Part shown: positions 33,799 through 40,913 of the stretch, piece by piece | How positions within the stretch are numbered: position 1 is the first letter of the stretch | Layout: every line of letters begins with the position of its first letter | NCBI RefSeq assembly: GCF_017811815.1 | Contig: NZ_JADKZI010000001.1 | Location: 614,777-678,776 of the forward strand | Origin: Flavonifractor sp. AGMB03687 | GTDB lineage: Bacteria; Bacillota; Clostridia; Oscillospirales; Oscillospiraceae | Reading direction: 5' to 3' | Length of the DNA stretch: 64,000 nucleotides | The notes under the pieces: generated by a model | Told to the model about the DNA's origin: nothing | Database searches by the model: none | Seen by the model: only the letters and a program-made list of their open reading frames with translations | Program-made: the position numbers and the translations under genes

Positions 33799-33850
33799 GC
33801 TTGATTCCTCCAAAATCAGGTTCAATCTTAATCTCTCCAGAGACACATGC

Positions 33851-33936
33851 ATCATACCCGAAAGATTTAAGGCTTCGCTATCACGGTCCGGTAAAGGAAT
33901 GCAAAACCGGGGTAAGGCATTGTAAAGGAATTGAAA
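33851..33936 (-). promoter_or_regulatory. PhoP-type hexamer array and -10 element of phoA
   Basis: Read on the minus strand: TTTCAA (33936-33931), TTTACA (33926-33921), CTTACC (33916-33911), TTTGCA (33905-33900) and TTTACC (33895-33890), spaced every 10-11 bp. Gram-positive PhoP binds TT(A/T/C)ACA-like direct repeats with about 5-bp gaps. TATGAT (33856-33851) is a -10 candidate, about 50 nt before the start codon. Confidence 0.75.
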
Positions 33937-33992
33937 AGGGGTGGGCATACAGGGGGGCGGGACGCATAGGCTTTTCTGAGGTGAAGACGGGC

Positions 33993-34718
33993 ATGATGGG
34001 CGTACTGGAACTGACAGAGCGGCGGGGGCGAAAGCCCCAGGCAGAACGGCGATGGCTGCTGGGGCTGTGCTGCCTCTGGGGGGATGTACCGGTGAAGACA
34101 GGGATGGGAGAGCGCAGGCTATGCAGGCGGGTGGAGCGGGGATGTGACCTGCTGCTCCGCTCCGGTGTGCGGCGGGTGCTGACGGCGGAAGACTTCCCTT
34201 ACTGGGAGGAGCTGTTCCGGGCAGGGCTGCGCCCGGTGGAGCCGGAGACCTTCTGCCAGGCCCAGGCCGCGCCGCTGGCCCTGGCTGCTCTGGGCTGGCA
34301 GGAGCGCAGACCGGAGCGGGCGTCGGTGCTTTTGTACGGGCGGCGGGTAAGCCCCGCCCTCTTCCGGGCGGCGGAGCAGCTGTGCCCCCGGGTGCGGGAT
34401 CTGGCGGTGGATGCCGGGGAGGAGGGGGAGGAACTGGCCGGCTGGCTGCGGGCGGAGTTCGGGGCGGCGGTACGGCCGCCGGAGGCGGGACAGGCCGACG
34501 TAGTCCTGGCCTTTGACCCGGGGGCCCCGGCGGGGCGGACCGTGTTTCACCTGTACGGACACCGGCCCGATCTGGCTGGGTTTCTGCCCGCTTTGGCGGA
34601 CTGTGGGCTGCCCTCCGGACTGGATCGGCTGCCTCTGCTGGCGGTGCTGTGGGAGGAAGGAAAAATCAAGGGGGAACAGCTGCGTTTTCTGCCACCTAAT
34701 ACCAAATTATTGACTTGA
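33993..34718 (+). CDS. Conserved-looking protein of unknown function
   Basis: 241 residues from ATG 33993 (GAGGTGA, 8 nt before). Upstream frame to 33774 crosses the phoA control region and is not used. Arg/Glu/Ala/Leu-rich, no membrane segment and no signal. The centre reads ASVLLYGRRVSPALFRAAEQL, then VRDLAVDAGEEGEELAGWL, like a nucleotide-binding or Rossmann-like alternation, and the end DRLPLLAVLWEEGKIKGEQL. G/C at third positions is high, so it is coding. It ends inside the -35 region of greA. I do not recognise it. Confidence 0.62.
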   Translation: MMGVLELTERRGRKPQAERRWLLGLCCLWGDVPVKTGMGERRLCRRVERGCDLLLRSGVRRVLTAEDFPYWEELFRAGLRPVEPETFCQAQAAPLALAALGWQERRPERASVLLYGRRVSPALFRAAEQLCPRVRDLAVDAGEEGEELAGWLRAEFGAAVRPPEAGQADVVLAFDPGAPAGRTVFHLYGHRPDLAGFLPALADCGLPSGLDRLPLLAVLWEEGKIKGEQLRFLPPNTKLLT

Positions 34719-34743
34719 CAGGAGGGGGTAAACTACATATAAT
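34715..34743 (+). promoter_or_regulatory. Consensus sigma-A promoter of greA-lysS
   Basis: TTGACA (34715-34720), 17 nt, TATAAT (34738-34743): exact consensus in both boxes. The leader contains GGGGCC/GGCCCC (34785-34790 with 34797-34802), a small hairpin before the ribosome site. Confidence 0.92.
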
Positions 34744-34847
34744 ATCGTATTAACGTGGCGGAGTGTTTCCGTTCTGAATTTGCGGGGGCCGCTGCCGGCC
34801 CCGTGCCGATAGAGTAAAGCAATCAAGGAAAGGTGTGCACGATCGAC

Positions 34848-35321
34848 ATGGCAAAAGAATTCAAACTCAGCGCTGAGCGCCTGGAGGAGCTGAAACAGGA
34901 GCTGAACTATCTGAAGACCGTCCGTGAAAAAGAGGTGGCCGATCAGATTAAGGAGGCCCGTTCCTTCGGCGATCTGTCTGAGAACAGCGAGTACGACGAG
35001 GCCAAGAATGAGCAGGGTAAACTCTACTCCCGCATTGCGGAGGTGGAGAACATCCTGGCCAACTACGTGGTCATCGAAGAGCATGAGACCGACCCCAATT
35101 CCGTCCGTCTGGGTTCCACCGTCAAGGTGCTGGACCTGGAGTTTGAGGAGGAGGAGACCTACCAGGTGGTGGGTTCTCAGGAGGCCGACCCCATGAACGG
35201 CCGCATTTCCGAGGACTCCCCCTTTGGAAAGGCTCTGCTGGGCCGGGCGGTAGGCGAGGAGATCCAGGTGGAGGCGCCTGCCGGTGTGTTGAGATATCGT
35301 ATCCTAGAGATTCAAAAGTAA
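34848..35321 (+). CDS. greA: Transcription elongation factor GreA
   Basis: 157 residues from the ATG at 34848; an upstream GTG at 34833 gives an odd N-terminus and sits too close to its ribosome site. The coiled-coil tip is EARSFGDLSENSEYDEAKNEQ, with the acidic pair that enters the RNA polymerase channel, and the C-terminal globular domain has GSTVKVLDLE and SEDSPFGKALLGR. It rescues backtracked polymerase by cleaving the transcript. Followed by lysS after 12 nt, the usual Clostridial pairing. Confidence 0.96.
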   Translation: MAKEFKLSAERLEELKQELNYLKTVREKEVADQIKEARSFGDLSENSEYDEAKNEQGKLYSRIAEVENILANYVVIEEHETDPNSVRLGSTVKVLDLEFEEEETYQVVGSQEADPMNGRISEDSPFGKALLGRAVGEEIQVEAPAGVLRYRILEIQK

Positions 35322-35333
35322 GGAGCAAGAGCA

Positions 35334-37298
35334 ATGAGTACTGAAGAGAGAAGCGTCAATCAGCCGGAGGAACAGAACCTGTCCGAACAGCGCCTGATCC
35401 GCCGCGCCAAGCTCAAGGAACTGCAGGACGCGGGTCAGGATCCCTTCCAGATCACCAAATACGTGGTCAAGCATCACTCCGCCGATATCAAGGAGAACTT
35501 CGAGGCTCTGGAGGGCAGCATGACCTCCGTGGCCGGGCGCATCATGTCCAAGCGGGGCATGGGCAAGGCCGTGTTCTGCGACCTGCAGGACGGCAAGGGC
35601 CGCATCCAGCTCTATGTCCGTGTGGACGAGCTGGGCGAGGAGGCCTTTGCCAAGTTCAAAAAGGTGGACATCGGCGATATCGTGGGCGTGGAAGGCGAGG
35701 TCTTCAAGACCAAGCGGGGCGAGATCTCTGTCAAGGCCCACAAAGTGACCCTTCTCTCCAAGTCCCTCCAGCCTCTGCCTGAGAAATTCCACGGCCTGAC
35801 GGACAAGGAGACCCGATATCGCCAGCGCTATGTGGACCTGATCATGAACGAGGACGTGCGCCGGGCCTTCGAGGTCCGCACCGCCTTCATCAAGCATGTG
35901 CGCCGCTACCTGGATGAGCGGGGCTACATGGAGGTGGAGACCCCCGTTCTGAACACCATCTCCGGCGGCGCCAACGCCCGCCCCTTCATCACCCACCACA
36001 ACACCCTGGATATCGACATGTATATGCGTATCGCCACCGAGCTGCACCTGAAGCGCCTGGTGGTGGGCGGTTTCGAGCGGGTGTACGAGATCGGCCGCAT
36101 CTTCCGCAACGAGGGCATGGACCCCAAGCACAACCCCGAGTTCACCACCATTGAGCTGTACGAGGCCTACGCCGACTTCAACCACATGATGGACCTGTTT
36201 GAGGAGGTGCTCTCCTCCGCCGCCAAGGACATTCTGGGCACCTATCAGGTGACCTGGCAGGGGGAGGACATCGACCTGACCCCCGGCTGGCCCCGTCTGC
36301 CCATGCACGAGGCGGTGAAGCAGTACTGCGGCATCGACTTTATGGCCATCAACAGCGACGAGGAGGCCGTCGCGGCCGCCAAGTCCATCGGCGTGGAGCT
36401 GCCCGAGACCGCCGACCCCACCTGGGGCAACGCGCTGTACGAGTGCTTCGATCAGAAGGTGGAGGAGAAGCTGATCCAGCCCACCTTCATCACCATGCAT
36501 CCCGTGGATGTGAGCCCCCTGGCCAAGCGCTCCCCCGCCGATCCCCGGCTCACCGAGCGGTTCGAGCTGTTCATCTGCCACAGCGAGATGGGCAACGCCT
36601 TCTCCGAGCTCAACGACCCCATCGACCAGCGCCAGCGCTTCCAGAAGCAGGCTGAAATGCGGGACAAGGGCGACGAGGAAGCCGGCATGATGGACGAGGA
36701 CTTTGTCAACGCCCTGGAGTACGGCCTGCCCCCCACGGGCGGCCTGGGCATCGGCATCGACCGCTGCGTCATGCTGCTCACCGGCGCCGACTCCATCCGG
36801 GACGTCATCCTGTTCCCCACAATGAAGCCACTGGAGCAAAAACGGGATGAAAGCAAGGCTGGAAATGCAGCTGTAAACGTATCTGCGGAGGCTGCAAGCG
36901 TGTCCGCGCCGAGCGTACAGATTGATCTTACCAAGGTGAAAATCGAGCCTTTGTTTGCAGATGAAGTAGACTTTGAAACATTCAGCAAATCTGATTTCAG
37001 AGTGGTCAAGATCGAAGCTTGCGAGGCTGTACCGAAGTCCAAGAAGCTCCTGAAGTTCACATTGAATGACGGAACAGACCGGAAACGCACGATTTTAAGC
37101 GGTATTCATGAATATTACGAGCCGGAAGAACTGGTTGGTAAGACCTGTGTGGCAATCACAAACCTGCCGTCGAGGAAGATGATGGGGATTGATTCCGAGG
37201 GTATGCTGATTTCCGCAGTGTACGAGTATGACGGACGGGAAGGCTTAAATCTTCTGATGCTGGATGACAATATCCCGGCGGGAGCGAAGCTGTACTAA
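35334..37298 (+). CDS. lysS: Lysyl-tRNA synthetase (class II) with a C-terminal MetG-type tRNA-binding domain
   Basis: 654 residues. Residues 1-500 are a normal class II LysRS: the N-terminal OB fold (GRIMSKRGMGKAVFCDLQDG), motif 2 YEIGRIFRNEGMDPKHNPEF, motif 3 GLPPTGGLGIGIDR, ending ILFPTMKPL as stand-alone enzymes do. From codon 500 (36831) codon choice changes sharply (many A/T third letters); a Ser/Ala-rich linker and an EMAPII-like tRNA-binding domain follow (about 548-654, SDFRVVKIEACEAVPKSKKL). The change coincides with the edge of an integrated element whose integrase lies 136 nt downstream. The tail probably came with the element. The fused form is active in other Clostridia as far as I recall. 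Confidence 0.93.
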   Translation: MSTEERSVNQPEEQNLSEQRLIRRAKLKELQDAGQDPFQITKYVVKHHSADIKENFEALEGSMTSVAGRIMSKRGMGKAVFCDLQDGKGRIQLYVRVDELGEEAFAKFKKVDIGDIVGVEGEVFKTKRGEISVKAHKVTLLSKSLQPLPEKFHGLTDKETRYRQRYVDLIMNEDVRRAFEVRTAFIKHVRRYLDERGYMEVETPVLNTISGGANARPFITHHNTLDIDMYMRIATELHLKRLVVGGFERVYEIGRIFRNEGMDPKHNPEFTTIELYEAYADFNHMMDLFEEVLSSAAKDILGTYQVTWQGEDIDLTPGWPRLPMHEAVKQYCGIDFMAINSDEEAVAAAKSIGVELPETADPTWGNALYECFDQKVEEKLIQPTFITMHPVDVSPLAKRSPADPRLTERFELFICHSEMGNAFSELNDPIDQRQRFQKQAEMRDKGDEEAGMMDEDFVNALEYGLPPTGGLGIGIDRCVMLLTGADSIRDVILFPTMKPLEQKRDESKAGNAAVNVSAEAASVSAPSVQIDLTKVKIEPLFADEVDFETFSKSDFRVVKIEACEAVPKSKKLLKFTLNDGTDRKRTILSGIHEYYEPEELVGKTCVAITNLPSRKMMGIDSEGMLISAVYEYDGREGLNLLMLDDNIPAGAKLY

Positions 37299-37387
37299 AG
37301 AGGTCGTTTAACACTGAAATTCGTGTTACTACAACTTTTTTACAACTTTTGCTTGAAACCAGACGACACCAGACGGGCCAAAATAAA

Positions 37388-37426
37388 GGGCAAATCCGCG
37401 TTTGAAATGCGGATTTGCCCTTTTTT
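37388..37426. terminator. Bidirectional terminator between lysS and the integrase gene
   Basis: GGGCAAATCCGC/GCGGATTTGCCC (37388-37399 with 37409-37420), 9-nt loop, TTTTTT on the plus side and TTTATTTT on the minus side. Confidence 0.93.
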
Positions 37427-37433
37427 GTAATTT

Positions 37434-38663
37434 TCACATTAGTACCAAATCGTCCTTGATCACTTCAGCTTTTTCCTTCATGCTTTCCTGCGTGATATGG
37501 GTGTAGATATCCATGGTGGTGGAGAAATCAGCATGTCCCATCACTTGCTGGATGAACTTAATGTCGTTTGTCTTCTCGCAAAGTCTGGTGCAAAAGGTGT
37601 GCCGTAAATTATGTACGCTGAAATGAGGCAAGAGATTCGGTTCACGGTCTTCCAATTCTGCTTGATCCATTTCTTCAGCGTTATAGGCGATGGAGATGCG
37701 CTCAATGGCCCGATTGATGTTATGGGCGCTGAGAAAATAGCCAGAGCGGTTGCGGAAGAGGAATCCATGATATCCATTCATTACGAGATCCTCCGGATAC
37801 AAGGCGTCCATCACTTCAATCAGAGCGCGGAGCTGTTCGGCAACCTGCGGATACAGGATGGGAATAGTGCGTGTGCCGCTCGCCGTTTTAGGAGTGGTGA
37901 TGTGAAAGCCTGCTTCTCCATCAATAACTCGATAAATCAGGTTGTGATTCACAGAGATAGTGTTGTTCTCCAGATCTACATCGTTTTTGGTCAGCCCAGT
38001 ACACTCTCCCACACGCAGTCCCGTACCGAGTAGTACGACCATAACTGGTAGCCAGTGGCTATACATCGGTGACTTGGAAATAAAGCGAAGAAAATTCTTC
38101 TGCTGCGTCATCGTAAGAGCGATCCTTTTTTTCGCAGGTTTCCCGGCGCCCTCTGCTTTTAGGGAACGATAAACGCCTTTACTGGGATTCTTCCGGATGT
38201 AGTCATCATCGACTGCCAATTCAAGTGCAGGATGAACCAGATTATTGATGTTTTCCAGTGAGTTGATTGCAAAGCCCTTTTTCAAGAGTTTCGTGTAAAA
38301 TGTCAGGATATCGCTTTTACGAATATTGGGCAGGGGAATGTTAGCAAACGGCTCGTCTTTAACATAGTTGCTCCAAAGGTATTCGTAATTAGCTCGCGTG
38401 GAAGCCTTCAACTGGAGTTTCGTATCCATGAGAACTTTGAACATATCATTTAGGGTGATTTTCATGGCCTCTTGGGTACGAATGCCGTCATCGGCATCTT
38501 TCGTGAGCTGTTTTTCTTTTACACGAAGAGCAGCTAAGTCGGAATCATAAATGTACTTTTTCTTTTTTCCCAGCTTGTAGACAAACATATAGCTGCCGTC
38601 TGATCGCTGGGTTTCACCTGGCCGCAGATTGCGGCCTTTGTTGTCTTTCCTGATTTTTGGCAT
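37434..38663 (-). CDS. Tyrosine-type site-specific integrase (Tn916 Int-like)
   Basis: 409 residues. N-terminal arm-binding domain (SYMFVYKLGKKKKYIYDSDL), core-binding SAM-like domain (about 65-170), catalytic domain with GTGLRVGECTGL (Arg), HNLRHTFCTRLCE (His-x-x-Arg) and TMDIYTHI (nucleophile Tyr). All key residues are present, so it should be active. It integrates and excises the element at the lysS 3' end, a guess supported by its position and the break in lysS. It ends 10 nt from a shared terminator with lysS. Confidence 0.95.
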   Translation of the reverse strand: MPKIRKDNKGRNLRPGETQRSDGSYMFVYKLGKKKKYIYDSDLAALRVKEKQLTKDADDGIRTQEAMKITLNDMFKVLMDTKLQLKASTRANYEYLWSNYVKDEPFANIPLPNIRKSDILTFYTKLLKKGFAINSLENINNLVHPALELAVDDDYIRKNPSKGVYRSLKAEGAGKPAKKRIALTMTQQKNFLRFISKSPMYSHWLPVMVVLLGTGLRVGECTGLTKNDVDLENNTISVNHNLIYRVIDGEAGFHITTPKTASGTRTIPILYPQVAEQLRALIEVMDALYPEDLVMNGYHGFLFRNRSGYFLSAHNINRAIERISIAYNAEEMDQAELEDREPNLLPHFSVHNLRHTFCTRLCEKTNDIKFIQQVMGHADFSTTMDIYTHITQESMKEKAEVIKDDLVLM

Positions 38664-38720
38664 AGATTGATACCTCCCGATGGTTGGTGTACTGTTGCGC
38701 CCCTGGTGGGCAGGATTCTG

Positions 38721-38921
38721 TCAGCATGAGATCTCGTAAAGATATTCCTTTACGCGCTGAACGCTCCAAAGGACACGAGAATTCATGGTGATGCGAGCAT
38801 GGGCAAGGTCGCCAATCTGAACGGCGGTGTGCCGCCCGCAGTCGAGCAGTTTGCAGAGCGATTCCGTATCTACCGCCAAGCACTGCTCAGGCGAAAGGTC
38901 ATTGGGTTTTCTTTTCTCCAT
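38721..38921 (-). CDS. Excisionase-like small DNA-binding protein
   Basis: 66 residues: ESLCKLLDCGRHTAVQIGDLA is the helix-turn-helix and ITMNSRVLWSVQRVKEYLYE the wing and last helix, the layout of Tn916-type Xis. It directly precedes the integrase gene (58 nt), as expected for an int-xis pair. It should bend the element ends and favour excision. AAAGGAGGG is well placed before the start. Confidence 0.82.
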   Translation of the reverse strand: MEKRKPNDLSPEQCLAVDTESLCKLLDCGRHTAVQIGDLAHARITMNSRVLWSVQRVKEYLYEISC

Positions 38922-39181
38922 AATTGCCCTCCTTTATTTGCAATTACATATATCCTCTACTGTTTGTAGGGAAAGGTTTTCAACAAAAACAATGAAGTCA
39001 TTAAAATTCATCGGGAAGTATCAGGACTCTTCCAAAGGCCATTTCCTGCGCCGGGCTTTTCCGCCGCGTATTTTCAGGCAGCCGCTATGCGGCAATTAAG
39101 CTGTGGGCGCGCAGAAGCACACTGTCCGCAGCGCCTGTATAACTCCAATGGAAAAGGTTTATAGGGGCTGTCAAGGTACAA

Positions 39182-39229
39182 AAGGCGTACAGACAGGCAG
39201 TGGAACCACACGCCATGTCTATACGCCTT
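39182..39229. repeat. Long imperfect inverted repeat in the element's leader region
   Basis: Positions 39182-39195 and 39216-39229 form 14 pairs with one mismatch around a 20-nt loop. It lies between the divergent xis gene and the replication genes. There is no T-run, so it may be an integrase or Xis arm site, an origin of transfer hairpin or a folded RNA; the sequence does not decide. The rest of 38922-39330 holds no gene that I can support. Confidence 0.6.
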
Positions 39230-39330
39230 ATATATAGGGACGGAACGGGTTGAATTCTGCAGATTCCCGTTTTTTTATGCTCAAACAGCTACGAAGAAAT
39301 AATTGAAACGCTATATGTAGATTACGATGC

Positions 39331-39359
39331 TTGACTAACACTATATATTGTGCTAAACT
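39331..39359 (+). promoter_or_regulatory. Sigma-A promoter of the element's replication operon
   Basis: TTGACT (39331-39336), 17 nt, TAAACT (39354-39359). It points at the structured leader and the operon that begins at 39676. Confidence 0.65.
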
Positions 39360-39377
39360 TGCTTTGTAATTGATTTT

Positions 39378-39513
39378 TGTGCGCTTCCCGTATGGGATAC
39401 AGACCGATGTTCTGTACCGCAGGCCGAAAGCCCGCATTGCACACGCAGTTAAGATTGTACTTGTGCCAGTAGTATTACTGCGCCCGTATGGGACGGTATA
39501 TTACTGGCTTTTT
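39378..39513 (+). ncRNA. Structured leader RNA ending in an intrinsic terminator
   Basis: TGTGC (39378-39382) pairs with GCACA (39438-39442) and encloses two further hairpins: TACAGA/TCTGTA (about 39398-39416) and GCAGGC-CGAAA-GCCCGC (about 39419-39435). Next, GCCAGTAGTAT (39465-39475) pairs with ATATTACTGGC (39498-39508), with one G-U, around an inner CCC/GGG stem, and TTTTT follows (39509-39513). The order promoter, folded domain, terminator, then gene is that of an attenuator or riboswitch. I cannot match it to a known class. 39514-39675 carries no supported gene. Confidence 0.55.
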
Positions 39514-39675
39514 CTATTTTCAGGGAGTATCCATTCCCTATTTGCGAGGATGACTTTGGTTCACAGGTTACTGTGGACATCAGGCGTATGCCGCAGTCAG
39601 CCTCGCTTATTTTTTTGCCCAAACGCCGGAAACGGCTTTGAGGATATATCAAAAATAAGAAAGGCAGGTATACAG

Positions 39676-39831
39676 ATGAACACGAAAATGTCGAACCATG
39701 AAATCATGGTGAAAGAGAAGAAATTGAACGAGAGCTGGAGGCAGTCCAAGAGACAGCAGCAGCCTATCAAGAGACGGTGCCCGGTGATGAAGGCGCACGT
39801 CGTTCCTCGCCCGACGAGGAGGGGGTGCTGA
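39676..39831 (+). pseudogene. Small protein gene, probably frameshifted (51 aa)
   Basis: ATG 39676 follows AAGGCAGGT. The first residues (MNTKMSNHEIMVKE) look natural; after that the frame becomes basic and Gln/Arg-rich without helical pattern. In the +1 frame the same DNA reads EEIERELEAVQETAAAYQE, a clean acidic coiled coil, and stays open into the YqaJ gene. One frameshift near 39715 would join the two good parts. So this is likely the remains of a coiled-coil protein, with its C-terminus deleted. It could also be a fusion with YqaJ through ribosomal slippage. Confidence 0.5.
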
Positions 39832-39833
39832 GT

Positions 39834-40898
39834 ATGCCGGATAGCTGTGCGGCATTGAAAGAAACACATCAACCGCAGGTATTGGTCGAGACCGCAGGCT
39901 TATCCGAAAAGGAATGGCTCGCTTATCGGCGAAAAGGAATTGGCGGCAGTGATGTGGCTGCGTTGCTGGGGATATCGCCCTGGCGGACGGCCCGTGACCT
40001 CTACTACGACAAGCTGAATATTGCAGCGGTTGAGGACAACGAAAACAACTGGGTTGCTCTGGAAATGGGGCATCTGCTGGAGCCGCTGGTGGCAAAAATT
40101 TTTCAGCATCGGACCGGCTACAAGATTTATCAGGTCAAGAAGATGTTCCAGCACCCCAAGTATCCCTGGATGCTGGCTGATGTGGACTACTTTGTAGAAC
40201 TTCCGGATGGCACGACCGCAATTTTGGAAATCAAAACCACAAACTACAATGCTAAGGATCACTGGTGGCTGGATGGGGAAGAAACTGTTCCGGTCTACTA
40301 CGAAACCCAGGGGCGGCATTATATGGCGGTCATGGATGTGGATCGCTGCTTCTTCTGCTGCCTGTATGGCAACAACGAGGAAGAAACCATCATTCGTGAG
40401 ATTCGCCGTGACGAAGCTTATGAGGATGAGATGATTTTTCTGGAACAGCATTTCTGGGAGAACCACGTCCTTGCCAAAACACCGCCGCCCTATACCGAGG
40501 ATGGCGATCTTGTAATTGAAAGCGTGCGCCGGCATACGGGTCCTGCAGATAAGGACGCCCCTGTGGTGACCTTTGATTATTCTCTGACTGCCAAGCTGAT
40601 GCGGTATCTCCAGCTTCAAGAAGAAAAGAAACGTGCTGAAAAGGACAGCAAGGAAATCGATGCGGATATGCAGCGACTGAAGGGAGCACTGATTGCCGAA
40701 ATGGGCAAGAGCTGCAAAGCTATTTGCCAGCAGGATGGCGTAAATTATACGGTCACCTACAATCCGGTGCGGAAGCCTAACATCGACAAGGACAATCTGA
40801 TCCGGCTGAAACTGGAACATCCTGATATCTACGAGCAGTATGTCACAATTTCGGAGTTTCGCCGGTTCAGTGTGAAAGCTGATACCAAGGCGGCTTAA
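39834..40898 (+). CDS. YqaJ-family (lambda exonuclease-type) viral recombinase nuclease
   Basis: 354 residues from the ATG at 39834 (GAGGAGGGGG, 8 nt before). N-terminal: EWLAYRRKGIGGSDVAALLGIS, family signature with the Asp; then MGHLLEPLVAKIF (Glu), MLADVDYFV (Asp) and AILEIKTTN (Glu-x-Lys), which complete the PD-(D/E)XK metal site. The C-terminal third (about 240-354) is a helical part. It resects a DNA strand 5' to 3' so that an annealing protein can act on the 3' end. Operon with a RecD2-like helicase and a candidate annealing protein. Confidence 0.92.
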   Translation: MPDSCAALKETHQPQVLVETAGLSEKEWLAYRRKGIGGSDVAALLGISPWRTARDLYYDKLNIAAVEDNENNWVALEMGHLLEPLVAKIFQHRTGYKIYQVKKMFQHPKYPWMLADVDYFVELPDGTTAILEIKTTNYNAKDHWWLDGEETVPVYYETQGRHYMAVMDVDRCFFCCLYGNNEEETIIREIRRDEAYEDEMIFLEQHFWENHVLAKTPPPYTEDGDLVIESVRRHTGPADKDAPVVTFDYSLTAKLMRYLQLQEEKKRAEKDSKEIDADMQRLKGALIAEMGKSCKAICQQDGVNYTVTYNPVRKPNIDKDNLIRLKLEHPDIYEQYVTISEFRRFSVKADTKAA

Positions 40899-40913
40899 AG
40901 GAGGGAAAAAGAA

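Noticed and set aside
32323..33804. 493-residue Gly/Val-rich plus-strand frame opposite phoA
   Set aside because: Antisense shadow of the alkaline phosphatase gene.
39370..39831. 153-residue plus-strand frame covering the leader RNA of the element
   Set aside because: Its first 100 codons pass through the folded leader and a strong terminator, and have no ribosome site. Only the part from 39676 may be translated.
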